Notes: generated by a model from the letters alone, not told the origin. Positions 24,090-33,966 are shown, counted from the first letter of the stretch. The stretch: DNA of 64,000 nucleotides from Flavobacterium shii (GCF_025847235.1 NZ_JAOZEW010000012.1:62001-126000); one strand, 5' to 3'. Numbers and translations: made by a program.

Positions 24090-26729
24090 ATGAATGTAAA
24101 GAAAATTCTAAAAATCGCAGGAATAGTAGTCATTTTGCTAATTGCATCATTGTTTGCCATTCCGTATTTTTTTAAAGATCAAATAAAAGCCAAAATATCC
24201 GAAGCCATCAATAATAGCGTTGACGCCAAAGTAAGTTTTGTTGATGCAGATTTGAGCTTGTTTAAAAATTTCCCTAATGCCAATGTTTCTATTGACAAAT
24301 TAGTGATTATAAACAAAGCTCCATTTGAAGGAGATACATTAGTGTCACTAGGTGAATTAAATTTAAAGATGAGTATCAAAGAACTTTTCAAAGGAAAAGA
24401 CGAACCTTTGAGTATCCAGGGAATTGATACAAAAAATGGATTAATCAATATTATATTTGATAAAAATGGTGTTGGGAATTTTGACATTGCATTAAAAGAC
24501 AATTCAAAAAAAGACGAAACTGCCAGCAAACCTCTTTCATTAAAAATCCAAAACTATAAGATCGAAAATTTCACTTTTAGGTATTTTGATCAGGGATCCA
24601 AAATAAAAATGGTTATTGATAGCTTAAACCACGAAGGAACAGGAGATTTTACTGCTTCAAAACTGGATTTAACTACAAAATCGACTGCAAAAGTATCTTT
24701 GGATATGGATAAAGTGAATTATATGAAAAATGTATCACTAACTCTTGATGCAGTTTTAGGAATTGATTTACAAAACAGCAAATATACTTTTAAAGAAAAT
24801 AAAGCTTTAATCAATAAATTACCTTTGGAATTTGATGGTTTTATTCAAATGGTGAAAGGTGGTCAACAATATGATTTAAAGTTTAAAACACCGACCTCAT
24901 CATTTACAAACTTCTTAGGATTAATTCCTTCTGCCTACGCTTCTGGATTAGACGGTGTAAAGACAACAGGAGATTTTACAATTGTAGGATTTGCCAAGGG
25001 ATTATACTCGGATACTACAGTTCCTAAATTCAATATCGCAATTGCTTCAAATAATGCTTCTTTTAAATATCCTAATTTACCAAAATCGGTTCAGAATATT
25101 GTAATTGATACTAAAATTATAAACGAAACAGGAGTGCTAAATGATACGTATGTGAATTTGGATAAGCTTTCGTTCAAGATTGATCAGGATGTCTTTAATG
25201 CTAAAGCAAATATCAAAAACATTACTGTAAATCCTATTGTAGATGCAGCCTTAAAAGGAACTATCAACTTAGCCAATCTTTCTAAAGCATATCCTATAAA
25301 AATGGACAAACCATTGGCTGGAATTTTAAAAGCCGATGTAACTACTAATTTTGATATGGCTTCGGTTGAAAAAAGTCAATATCAGAATATTAAAAATGCA
25401 GGTACAATGAGTTTATCTGGATTTAAATATACCGATGAGAATAACAAATCGATGAATATTAGCACTGCTCTTGTTCAGTTTAACACAAGTACGATTAACT
25501 TAAAACAATTTGATGCTACAACTGGAAAAAGTGACCTAAGCATCAATGGTGTTCTTGAAAACTTCTACGGTTTTATGTTTAAGAAACAAGAACTAAGAGG
25601 GAATTTCAATATGAGTTCGAACCAACTTGCTGTAGATGATTTTATGACTACAGGAGAACCTGCTGCTCCAGCTAAAACAGAAACAGATTCTAAAGCTAAG
25701 GGTAAACCCGCCGAAGCAATGAAAATCCCAGCTTTCTTAAATTGTACATTAACTGCTAAAGCAAATACCGTTTTGTATGATAATTTAAAACTAACAAATG
25801 TTGCTGGAAAGATAATTGTAAAAGACGAAAAAGCAACTTTAGAGAACTTTAAAACATCTATTTTCGGAGGAACAATTGGCGTAAACGGAACTGTTTCTAC
25901 AAAAGAAAAAGTACCCACCTTTAATATGGACTTAGGATTTAATCAAGTTGATATTGCTCAATCGTTTACACAACTAGACATGTTGAAAAAGATTGCTCCA
26001 ATAGCTGGAATTATCAATGGTAAATTAAATTCGACAATAAAACTTAACGGAAATCTTAATGCTACCGAGTTAACTCCAGATTTAAAATCAATCTCTGGAG
26101 ATTTATTAGGGCAATTACTTTCGACAACTATTAATGCTAAAAATTCGACTGTATTAAATGCTTTAACTTCTAACGTTAAATTCCTTGATGTAAGCAAACT
26201 AAACTTAAATGATTTAAAAGTTGGGCTTACATTCGAAAATGGAAAAGTAAACGTAAAACCATTTGACATAAAATACCAAGACATAAAAGCTACAATTGGA
26301 GGAACACATGGTTTTGACCAAACGATGAACTATACGATAAAACTGGATGTTCCTGCAAAATACCTTGGAACCGAAGCCAATGCTTTTATTGCTAAAATGT
26401 CTCCTGCAGATGCTGCTAAATTAGACAACATTCCGATTACCGCTTTATTGACAGGGAATTTCTCTAATCCGAAAGTTTCTACTGATATGAAAAGCGCTGT
26501 TACAAGTTTAACAACACAATTGGTAAATCAGCAAAAAGACAAATTAACGAAACAAGGAACAACCGCTTTAACCGATTTGATTAATAGAAATACCAAATCG
26601 AAAGATACTACCAAAGCAGCTGCCACAAATAAGGAAAAAACTACCGAACAGGTTACTACAAAAGCAACCGAATTATTAAACGGTTTGTTTAAGAAAAAGA
26701 AAAAAGAAGAGCCAGCAACGACTCCATAA
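24090..26729 (+). CDS. AsmA-like family protein
   Basis: 879 aa. An N-terminal membrane helix (residues 7-27) anchors a very long periplasmic region of repetitive beta structure. The start is typical of AsmA (AKISEAINNSVDAKVSFVDADLSLFKNFPNANVSID), and the AsmA C-terminal region lies at about 560-790. AsmA/TamB-like proteins are thought to form bridges for phospholipid transfer between the membranes or to aid outer-membrane assembly. The last 80 residues are Lys/Thr-rich and low-complexity, ending in KKKKKEEP. Monocistronic, with its own promoter box and terminator. Confidence 0.88.
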   Translation: MNVKKILKIAGIVVILLIASLFAIPYFFKDQIKAKISEAINNSVDAKVSFVDADLSLFKNFPNANVSIDKLVIINKAPFEGDTLVSLGELNLKMSIKELFKGKDEPLSIQGIDTKNGLINIIFDKNGVGNFDIALKDNSKKDETASKPLSLKIQNYKIENFTFRYFDQGSKIKMVIDSLNHEGTGDFTASKLDLTTKSTAKVSLDMDKVNYMKNVSLTLDAVLGIDLQNSKYTFKENKALINKLPLEFDGFIQMVKGGQQYDLKFKTPTSSFTNFLGLIPSAYASGLDGVKTTGDFTIVGFAKGLYSDTTVPKFNIAIASNNASFKYPNLPKSVQNIVIDTKIINETGVLNDTYVNLDKLSFKIDQDVFNAKANIKNITVNPIVDAALKGTINLANLSKAYPIKMDKPLAGILKADVTTNFDMASVEKSQYQNIKNAGTMSLSGFKYTDENNKSMNISTALVQFNTSTINLKQFDATTGKSDLSINGVLENFYGFMFKKQELRGNFNMSSNQLAVDDFMTTGEPAAPAKTETDSKAKGKPAEAMKIPAFLNCTLTAKANTVLYDNLKLTNVAGKIIVKDEKATLENFKTSIFGGTIGVNGTVSTKEKVPTFNMDLGFNQVDIAQSFTQLDMLKKIAPIAGIINGKLNSTIKLNGNLNATELTPDLKSISGDLLGQLLSTTINAKNSTVLNALTSNVKFLDVSKLNLNDLKVGLTFENGKVNVKPFDIKYQDIKATIGGTHGFDQTMNYTIKLDVPAKYLGTEANAFIAKMSPADAAKLDNIPITALLTGNFSNPKVSTDMKSAVTSLTTQLVNQQKDKLTKQGTTALTDLINRNTKSKDTTKAAATNKEKTTEQVTTKATELLNGLFKKKKKEEPATTP

Positions 26730-26748
26730 AATTTCATCATTACGTTTA

Positions 26749-26791
26749 AAAAAAGCCTAAGCATATTATTATAATTGCTTAGGCTTTTTTA
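26749..26791 (+). terminator. Terminator between the AsmA-like and trehalase genes
   Basis: AAAAGCCTAAGC / GCTTAGGCTTTT with a 14-nt loop and T-run; A-rich on the other side, so it can serve both convergent genes. Confidence 0.83.
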
Positions 26792-26811
26792 TTGATATTA
26801 AATGTTTATTT

Positions 26812-28677
26812 CTAAAACAATGAATCAGGATCCGTTAATTTTTCTAACTCCCCTTTTAAATCTGTTTTTAAAATACTTAATCCAAGCTGATAAGATGCAT
26901 TCATCCAACCGAAACCTTCTTCGGTAATATAATCGAATACTGTACCTACATTACCATATTCTGCAACGATTTTAAGAGAACTGGTTTCTAAATTAAATTT
27001 TTCGGGAATAGCCCCATTATAATCTACGGCATTGCGGGTAATAAGCCATAACCAGCGATAAACCATTTCCTGAGCTTCATCTATATAATTATAATTAAGT
27101 AAACCTTCCCATAAAAACATTTGGTGTGGTGCCCATCCAAAAGGATAATCCCATTGTCGTTGCGGTGAATTTACACCAATATCATCGATTGCTTCTTTGG
27201 TACATCCTGCAATTCCGCCTTTTAATTTAAATTTCGGTAATATCGTTTTCACTAATGTTTCTGCCTGTTCTGCATTACATAATTTTGCCCAAAGCGGATA
27301 AAATGTTGCGGCAGCTTCAAACGGATGTGGCTCGTTCCTAATAAAATTATAATCGTAATAAATTCCTGCATCTTTATCCCAAAGCAATTCGTCGATTTTT
27401 TCTTTTCTGAAAGCTGCTTTTTTTGTCCAATATTCACTTGAATAGGTTTTGTTTTTATCATCTGTAAAATGATTCTCAAATTCTGTCTCAATCAGGAAGG
27501 CAATATCTGTTTCATATTTATAAAGTAAACTGTTCAAGTCGATCGTGTTTAAATCGGCACAAACATTTACAAATCGATTGGTTGTATCGTGACCACTTTC
27601 TCGCATGCTGCGGTCATGAACAAAATAAGCATCCAGACTCACATCTGTGATTTCTCTATCAAGATATTTTTTCTCAAATTCTCTTAAAGGCAAATTATAT
27701 AACAATGCATATTTTTCCAAAACATCATCAAAATGTCCTACCTCAACTTCAAACGGAAGACCAATTCCTTCTGCTTTATATCGGTTTAACCCATTTGACG
27801 TAAGTCTCTTCCCATCTTCCATCCAAACAGTTTGATATTCTTTTATCGCAGTATTAAGATGTTTTACAATCCAGTTTTTTTCAGGCTTTGCATTTTTTAC
27901 AATTGCCGCAATCAAAGAGGTGTATAAAGGCGGTTGGGTTCGGGTTAAATAATAACTTCTGTTTGCATTAAGAATTTTACCATAATGGTCAATTTGGTAT
28001 TTAAAATTCTCTGCAGTTGCAATCGCAAGTTCTGGTTTATCATCCAGCAAAAGTCCTATTGCGATAAAATAGCTATCCCAACCATACATCTCGTTAAATC
28101 TACCACCCGGAACTACAAAAGGAATGCCTTTTATCTCGTTATTATCTTGTTGCAATGCTAGGCCCAAAATCCCTGGCTTTTTATTTAAAGTCAGTACATA
28201 TTCAGACGAAATATCTTCGGCTAGTTGCACCACTTTTAATTTAGGAATCGTTTTTTCCAATTCTTTAAAATACTCAAAAGCTACAGTATCTGTTGCAGGA
28301 ACATATAAATACGAAATTGCATTTTCTATCTTTTCATCTTCTACAATTTCCGCAACTCCTTTTGCATCGATAGTTCTCGTTAATCCATTCCAATATAAAT
28401 CTTTTATTTTTCTGGAAATACGGCTTACAGGATTCTCTATTATTTCGGAGCTATCTATTTCTGCAAATTCCGAATTGCTTTTTTTTGACAATGCCAGTTC
28501 CTGTAATAAATTAGACAAATAATAGGTTCCTTCTATAAGCTGAGAATTTCCATTTTCATCTTCCAACAAAAAGCTTTTCGGTCCTTTATCGTCAATCGTA
28601 ATTCTTTTGTCACCATCCGTGTCTTCCTGAGCCAATAAACGCTGAAGCGTCTGATTTATGTTTAGTTTAAATTTCAT
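26812..28677 (-). CDS. Trehalase (GH37), cytoplasmic type with EF-hand-like N-terminus
   Basis: 621 aa. Both trehalase signatures are present: PGGRFNEMYGWDSY (190-203) and QWDYPFGWAPHQ near 505-516. It hydrolyses alpha,alpha-trehalose to two glucoses. No signal peptide, so cytoplasmic. Residues 19-30 (DTDGDKRITIDD) match a canonical EF-hand loop, suggesting calcium binding or an evolutionary remnant. It overlaps the upstream MFS gene by 11 nt, so it is translationally coupled with the transporter. Regulated most likely by the LacI protein at 32779. Confidence 0.94.
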   Translation of the reverse strand: MKFKLNINQTLQRLLAQEDTDGDKRITIDDKGPKSFLLEDENGNSQLIEGTYYLSNLLQELALSKKSNSEFAEIDSSEIIENPVSRISRKIKDLYWNGLTRTIDAKGVAEIVEDEKIENAISYLYVPATDTVAFEYFKELEKTIPKLKVVQLAEDISSEYVLTLNKKPGILGLALQQDNNEIKGIPFVVPGGRFNEMYGWDSYFIAIGLLLDDKPELAIATAENFKYQIDHYGKILNANRSYYLTRTQPPLYTSLIAAIVKNAKPEKNWIVKHLNTAIKEYQTVWMEDGKRLTSNGLNRYKAEGIGLPFEVEVGHFDDVLEKYALLYNLPLREFEKKYLDREITDVSLDAYFVHDRSMRESGHDTTNRFVNVCADLNTIDLNSLLYKYETDIAFLIETEFENHFTDDKNKTYSSEYWTKKAAFRKEKIDELLWDKDAGIYYDYNFIRNEPHPFEAAATFYPLWAKLCNAEQAETLVKTILPKFKLKGGIAGCTKEAIDDIGVNSPQRQWDYPFGWAPHQMFLWEGLLNYNYIDEAQEMVYRWLWLITRNAVDYNGAIPEKFNLETSSLKIVAEYGNVGTVFDYITEEGFGWMNASYQLGLSILKTDLKGELEKLTDPDSLF

Positions 28678-29887
28678 TTTTAGCAGTTATTTTTTTTAAT
28701 ATAAAGAAAGAGACCAATAATAATGTCATTGGAATCAAAGTGTAATAAAATGCATTTTGTGGTCCTTGATTTTGGAATAACCATCCAATTATTCTAGAGC
28801 CGATTGTTCCTCCCAGTGCCGAAAACACAACAATTAATCCTGTCATGGAGCTATGCAACTTTTTAGGCAAAGCACTTAATATAACCGAATTAAGCAACGG
28901 ATAAATAGGCGCAATAAATAATCCCACAAGTGGAAATGTAAAACCTATTAATGGAATTTCGCTAAACGAATGGATTGTTTTTACCTCTAGTCCTACTGCT
29001 TTTGGCAATACAAAAATCACAATAAGCATGGCACAAATAATACAGAAACTCAATACCCAAATCCAGTTTATTTTTTTGGTAATTTCACCCGCCAAAATTC
29101 TTCCAATTGCCAATGAAATTGCCAAAATACTCGCCATCATTATACTATTGTTCTCCGATAAATGAAGTACTTTATCATTAAATGTTGGTAACCAAGACAT
29201 AATTCCTTGTTCGATCATTACAAACAAAAAGGCACTTACTACGAAAACTATTACGAGAGACTTCGCCATTAATTTTATCATTTGCACAAAATCATCAGCA
29301 AGATTAGCCCCTGGAATTTCTACCGGTTTTTCTATTTTTATAAAAAACAAAAAGCCAAATGATAGCAATGTCAATAAAGCTAAAAACCAATACACATTAA
29401 GCCAAGAATCGGGATTAGTATCGTTATTAAAAGCGGGAAATAAAAAATACGCCAGTGCAATTCCTATCATAAAAACACCTTCGACACTACTCATCAGAGC
29501 ATTGTGTTCTTTTTGATTATTAGTTACCGTACCAATAAGAGAATAAACCGATACTTTTATCAAAGCAAAAGAAACTCCAACGGTTGCAAAAAGTAATTTG
29601 GCATAATTAAAAGAGTTGCCATAATACATAGCAATACAGGCAAAAGTTACCAATCCTAACCCAATGAGCATTGCTTTTTTATAGCCGATTCTTGGTAAAA
29701 ATGAAGCTATTAAAAACGATACAATTGCGATTGGTAAATCCTTAAAAGCTTCCAGAATACTAGCTTGTAATTCATTTACGCCATAATTCTTTTGCGCTTT
29801 TAAAATTACTATCCCAACGCTGTTCAGTAAAATCGCAAATACAAAGTAATTGAGATATAATACTGCTGTTATTCCTGCTTTTTTCAT
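28667..29887 (-). CDS. MFS sugar transporter
   Basis: 406 aa from the ATG at 29885-29887 (MKKAGITAVLYLNYF). The open frame reaches 29920, but only through a TTG. Twelve hydrophobic helices of the major facilitator fold. The gene order receptor - MFS - trehalase makes it the probable trehalose (or trehalose-containing disaccharide) permease of the inner membrane. This is inference from context; sequence alone gives only MFS. Its 3' end overlaps the trehalase start. Confidence 0.87.
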   Translation of the reverse strand: MKKAGITAVLYLNYFVFAILLNSVGIVILKAQKNYGVNELQASILEAFKDLPIAIVSFLIASFLPRIGYKKAMLIGLGLVTFACIAMYYGNSFNYAKLLFATVGVSFALIKVSVYSLIGTVTNNQKEHNALMSSVEGVFMIGIALAYFLFPAFNNDTNPDSWLNVYWFLALLTLLSFGFLFFIKIEKPVEIPGANLADDFVQMIKLMAKSLVIVFVVSAFLFVMIEQGIMSWLPTFNDKVLHLSENNSIMMASILAISLAIGRILAGEITKKINWIWVLSFCIICAMLIVIFVLPKAVGLEVKTIHSFSEIPLIGFTFPLVGLFIAPIYPLLNSVILSALPKKLHSSMTGLIVVFSALGGTIGSRIIGWLFQNQGPQNAFYYTLIPMTLLLVSFFILKKITAKNEI

Positions 29888-29924
29888 CTTAACATATTGA
29901 TTTACTAACGAATGTAACAAAAAA

Positions 29925-29953
29925 CCAAATGCTGTTATTAAAACAGCATTTGG
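29925..29953 (-). terminator. Hairpin between the TonB receptor and MFS genes
   Basis: CCAAATGCTGTT / AACAGCATTTGG, 5-nt loop, followed on the minus strand by T6. It may uncouple the receptor level from the transporter-trehalase level within one operon. Confidence 0.78.
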
Positions 29954-29975
29954 CTGAACTAATTAATATAAAAAA

Positions 29976-32621
29976 CTAAAAATTGATTGCTACAGAAAAT
30001 CTAAAAGCACGTCCCAAAATTGGTCTTGCCAAAAACACATCTGTATCTGATGTTGATTGTCTAGGATTTCCTTCTGTCAAACCAATCTCATTGAACAAAT
30101 TAGTGCCATCAACAGCAAATCGTAAATTGTTAACGATGTAGCTTAAACCTGCTCCAACTTCTTTAAAAGCTGGTAAAACTTGTTTATTGTCCTGATTTGT
30201 ATATTTTTTATCAAAATAGGAATACTGAACATATCCTGATAATCTTTTGGTTATATCTACTTCTGGTCTTATAACACAGAAGAATTTAGGAATTCTTCGA
30301 GCTGTATTTCCATTAAAATCAAAAGTACTTCCATCAGCATTTTGACCTGTAAAATTATCATACTTCGGATTTTGAAGTGTAAAATTAAAATTCAGTCTCG
30401 CTATACTATATCTTACATTTGTTTCTACTTCTAACCCTAAATTATTTACATCGGCAAATTTATTTTCAGATGTTCCGTCGGCCAATATATCTGTAAAGGC
30501 TACATTTTTTAAATTCATGTGAAACAAATTGGCATTCACCGAAAGGAATGAATTGGCATATTTATACCCTAACTCAAATTGATTCACAAAAGTATTTTGA
30601 AGTTTACTCAAATCTTTGGCATTGTCATAAAATGATTCCTCGATTGGAGACCTAAAACCGTGGCTATATCTTAAATAAGAAGCCATATTTTCATTAAACT
30701 TATAATTCCCTGCTGCTGTATAAGATAACTCACTTACATCATATCTCCAATAAGTATATGGATTTCCCTGAACTGTAGTTACTGCATCATCGGCAGTATT
30801 ATTTTCCAAAACTCCTAGGTTTTCGGCTCCAAAACGGGCATTATCTCTGTATCCTGAATATACATTTTTATCGTATCTCACTCCAGCATTAAATGTTAGA
30901 TTATCTGTAGCTTGGATTTCGGCATCAACATAAACATCATTTAATTTCCCCTTGGTTTCTGCATCTCTTTCAAGCCAGGTAATTCTTTCTATTCCATTCC
31001 AGGTATGTGCTATTCCTGTTGCAGTATTATTCACGTTTACCAATCTAGGATTGTCGGTAACATCTACCAGATAGTTACTCCAGTTCCAATATTGCTTCGA
31101 TCTCCAATTAGAATAATAATATCCTACAGTAAGATTAACAGGTTTTAAATCGAAATTAAAAGACAAATTATTAGCAAAATTATCCATCTGTTTATGGATA
31201 TACCAATGATCTGCTCTCATAATCAAAGCATTTGGATCTAATTTTGCATTATTATCTACATAAGTATAACTTAAATTTCCTGTATTTGCCGGAGCTAAAT
31301 TCTGTACATCTGTCGCATATCCTGCTTGTGTCCATGGTCCGCCACTGCTATAAATTGCATTGTAATTCAAATCTATTTTGGTATTTCTAAATGCGTTTTT
31401 TAAGGTAACTTTATCAGCTACTTTCTTTTTAAATTCTGCTCCAATCGCATCTACAACTGGATGAACACCATCTTCTAAATCGGCATTAAAAGTTCCTCCA
31501 CCATACTGAGGAACACTTAAATGAGAGAAATTTGCAGAAGTCAATGTTCCATAATTTGGATTAAATCCAGCTATTCCTTCTACTTTTCCGTTATTACTTT
31601 TTAATGGAATTGGTAAATAAAACGTGTTTCTGTCATCTAGTTTTTTGTAGTTTAATCTCAAATATCCTCCGTCATCAAACTTATAAGTAAGATTCATTTT
31701 TACTTGTCCACCTTTGTTTGCGGTAAAACCAGTTTTCCTAATTCCGTCGTCGGCTCTGTAAAATCCTCCTACATTAAAAAATAATTTATCTTTTACCAAG
31801 GCGCCACTTAAATTAAGATCGGTACGGAACAATCCATAATCTCCAACAGTAAGTTTAGCTCTTCCCTGAAAATCATTTTGTCCTGTTTTCGAAATAAAAT
31901 TCACAATTCCTCCTGGCGCATTCGAGGCAAAAATTGATGCCGAACCTCCTCGAACTGCTTCCATTTTACTCACTGTTTCATCAAGTCTGTACCAGTTATC
32001 TGCATTTGCAAACTGCAAAGCACCATCTTCAAAAACGGGTAAACCATCTTCTTGAATTTGCACATATTCATAAGCTCCTGCGGATGGAATTCCTCTTGCA
32101 AAAAGGTTATTCCCTACTTCTCCTCCCGATGTTTCTACAACAAATCCCGGAATAGTCTGAAGAAGATCTGCTGTGCTAATAGGCGCTCTATTTTCAATTG
32201 CTTTCGCTCCCAAAGTAGTAATAGCAATACTTGACTCCAGTTTAGACCTTGGATTTGAGGATCCGGTAACAACAACTTCTTTCAAACTTTGAGACTCAGC
32301 CTCTAAATGAAAATCGGCTTTTGAGTTTTCTCCATCCTTAATCGTAATACTTTTTTGAGTTGATTTATAACCAACATTTGTAACAATAATAATGTAACTT
32401 CCTGCAGAAAGATTTGGAAACACATATCCACCATCTACATCTGTGCTCACTCCTAGTGAGGAACCTTGAATAACAATATTTGCCCCCGGCGCTGTTTGTC
32501 CGTTTTCATCGAATACTTGACCAGAGATACTGCTTTTTTCTTGCGAAAAAGCCATCACCGGAAGAATAAATAGCAATAACATCCAGAATGATGTTATTGA
32601 ACTAAATTTGAACTGTTTCAT
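29976..32621 (-). CDS. TonB-dependent receptor of the trehalose-type locus
   Basis: 881 aa. Signal peptide 1-26 (ending AFSQ), a carboxypeptidase-regulatory-like Ig domain (about 31-112), plug (about 130-240, with VVVTGSSNPRSKLESS and IVNFISKTGQNDF), and a 22-strand barrel ending FRFSVAINF. It imports a substrate across the outer membrane using TonB energy. No SusD partner is encoded beside it, so it is the FecA-like rather than SusC/D type. Downstream MFS and trehalase suggest trehalose or a trehalose-yielding glucan as substrate (inference). Confidence 0.92.
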   Translation of the reverse strand: MKQFKFSSITSFWMLLLFILPVMAFSQEKSSISGQVFDENGQTAPGANIVIQGSSLGVSTDVDGGYVFPNLSAGSYIIIVTNVGYKSTQKSITIKDGENSKADFHLEAESQSLKEVVVTGSSNPRSKLESSIAITTLGAKAIENRAPISTADLLQTIPGFVVETSGGEVGNNLFARGIPSAGAYEYVQIQEDGLPVFEDGALQFANADNWYRLDETVSKMEAVRGGSASIFASNAPGGIVNFISKTGQNDFQGRAKLTVGDYGLFRTDLNLSGALVKDKLFFNVGGFYRADDGIRKTGFTANKGGQVKMNLTYKFDDGGYLRLNYKKLDDRNTFYLPIPLKSNNGKVEGIAGFNPNYGTLTSANFSHLSVPQYGGGTFNADLEDGVHPVVDAIGAEFKKKVADKVTLKNAFRNTKIDLNYNAIYSSGGPWTQAGYATDVQNLAPANTGNLSYTYVDNNAKLDPNALIMRADHWYIHKQMDNFANNLSFNFDLKPVNLTVGYYYSNWRSKQYWNWSNYLVDVTDNPRLVNVNNTATGIAHTWNGIERITWLERDAETKGKLNDVYVDAEIQATDNLTFNAGVRYDKNVYSGYRDNARFGAENLGVLENNTADDAVTTVQGNPYTYWRYDVSELSYTAAGNYKFNENMASYLRYSHGFRSPIEESFYDNAKDLSKLQNTFVNQFELGYKYANSFLSVNANLFHMNLKNVAFTDILADGTSENKFADVNNLGLEVETNVRYSIARLNFNFTLQNPKYDNFTGQNADGSTFDFNGNTARRIPKFFCVIRPEVDITKRLSGYVQYSYFDKKYTNQDNKQVLPAFKEVGAGLSYIVNNLRFAVDGTNLFNEIGLTEGNPRQSTSDTDVFLARPILGRAFRFSVAINF

Positions 32622-32653
32622 GATTTATTATTTGGTTAGGTTATTAGTTAGGG

Positions 32654-32682
32654 TAAAACTATTGCCTATTTAATTATATCAA
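32654..32682 (-). promoter_or_regulatory. Promoter of the receptor-MFS-trehalase operon
   Basis: Minus strand TTG (32680-32682), 18-nt spacer, TAGTTTTA (32654-32661; one mismatch). The -33 element touches the nearest LacI-type palindrome. Confidence 0.5.
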
Positions 32683-32694
32683 CGAAAATTTTCG
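32683..32694. promoter_or_regulatory. Operator-like palindrome 3 (variant)
   Basis: CGAAAATTTTCG: the same half sites as the two following palindromes but without the central CG. Immediately upstream of the receptor promoter -33 element. Confidence 0.5.
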
Positions 32695-32695
32695 A

Positions 32696-32709
32696 CGAAA
32701 ACGTTTTCG
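32696..32709. promoter_or_regulatory. LacI-type operator 1
   Basis: Perfect palindrome CGAAAACGTTTTCG with the central CG typical of LacI-family operators. Identical to operator 2, whose centre is 21 bp away. Confidence 0.75.
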
Positions 32710-32716
32710 ATTTTAC

Positions 32717-32730
32717 CGAAAACGTTTTCG
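32717..32730. promoter_or_regulatory. LacI-type operator 2
   Basis: Second exact CGAAAACGTTTTCG. The 21-bp centre-to-centre distance to operator 1 is two helical turns, so two dimers could bind the same face. It lies about 50 bp upstream of the lacI-family start codon. Confidence 0.75.
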
Positions 32731-32778
32731 ATTTATTAAATTTAATTAATTATCAATTAGTTTTATTACATTTATTCA

Positions 32779-33807
32779 ATGAATGATACCAGACTTATAG
32801 ACATTGCGGCTGCCCTAGGAATTTCTGTGACAACAGTTTCAAAAGCATTAAAAGGGTACACTGATATTAGCGAAAATACCAGAGCAAGAGTTCTTGAAAT
32901 GGTCGCTACTATGAATTACAAACCCAATGCCAATGCGGTAAACCTTAGAACTAACGAAACCAAAACTCTTGGAGTTGTAATTCCTACGATGGTACATCAT
33001 TTCTTTTCGAGTGTTTTAAATGGAATTATAGACGAGGCTGAAAACAGAGGCTATCTTGTAATTATTTTGCAATCTAATGAAAAGTATGAGCTTGAAAAAA
33101 AGCAGATTGCTTTGCTGCAGCAAAAAAGAGTTGATGGGATTTTAATTTCGTTATCCAATGAAACAGATGATTTCTCTCATATAAATGATGCTATAAAAAA
33201 GAATACTCCTGTAGTATTATTTGATAAAATCGCGAAATTGGTAGATTGCTCTAAAGTCGTTATCAATGACCGAAAAGCGGCTTATGATGCTGTAACTTAT
33301 CTAATAAATAAAGGATATAAAAAAATTGCTCATTTTAGGGGTTCTTATACACCCCAAAATTCTATTGATCGTTTTCTTGGGTATAAAAAAGCATTGGAGG
33401 ATCATAATATTCCTTACGATCCTACATTGGTTTATTTATGTGATCACAACTCCGATTTTGAAGATGGTTACGACAATGCACAAAAACTAGTTGCCGAACA
33501 TAAGGATGTTGATGCTATTTTTGCCATTACCGATTTAGTGGCTATTGGTATTATAAAATACCTCAACGATATGCATATTAAGATTCCGGAGCAAATTGCA
33601 GTATTTGGTTTTAGCAATTGGTTTATGTCTACCGTAATTTCGCCAAAGCTTACCACGATTGACCAACCCGGTTATGATATTGGTCAACGTGCTGCTTCTA
33701 TATTAATAAATGAAATTGCTCAAATTAAAGAACATCTTCCGGTTATTCATCAAACTATCGAACTCCCAACACTCATTATCGAGAGGGAATCGACGATAAG
33801 AAACTAA
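32779..33807 (+). CDS. LacI family transcriptional regulator
   Basis: 342 aa. Helix-turn-helix at the N-terminus (LIDIAAALGISVTTVSKALKG, then the hinge SENTRARVLEMVATMNYKPN). A periplasmic-binding-protein-like ligand domain fills the rest, with LGVVIPTMVHHFF, KRVDGILISL and FAITDLVAIGI. It is divergent from a receptor-MFS-trehalase operon with operator-like palindromes between, so it is the presumed local regulator responding to trehalose or a derivative. Whether it represses or activates cannot be settled; the sites lie upstream of -33 of the operon, a position compatible with activation. Confidence 0.93.
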   Translation: MNDTRLIDIAAALGISVTTVSKALKGYTDISENTRARVLEMVATMNYKPNANAVNLRTNETKTLGVVIPTMVHHFFSSVLNGIIDEAENRGYLVIILQSNEKYELEKKQIALLQQKRVDGILISLSNETDDFSHINDAIKKNTPVVLFDKIAKLVDCSKVVINDRKAAYDAVTYLINKGYKKIAHFRGSYTPQNSIDRFLGYKKALEDHNIPYDPTLVYLCDHNSDFEDGYDNAQKLVAEHKDVDAIFAITDLVAIGIIKYLNDMHIKIPEQIAVFGFSNWFMSTVISPKLTTIDQPGYDIGQRAASILINEIAQIKEHLPVIHQTIELPTLIIERESTIRN

Positions 33808-33831
33808 TAAATACACGCTTTCAATTATTTC

Positions 33832-33966
33832 AACACATAGAAACATAGTTTAACTTTCAAAGTATAAAAAAGACGTTTCACTCAAAATAAACCACATAGC
33901 ACTATGTGAAAAAATCATGATTTTCTAGAAACTCTTTTAAGTTTTAAATCTATGCTTCTATGTGTT
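33832..33966. repeat. Intergenic inverted repeat element (ACACATAGAAACATAG family)
   Basis: The arms AACACATAGAAACATAG (33832-33848) and CTATGCTTCTATGTGTT (33950-33966) are inverted with one mismatch. Between them is a perfect palindrome CACATAGCACTATGTG (33893-33908). No gene in the gap. Confidence 0.6.
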
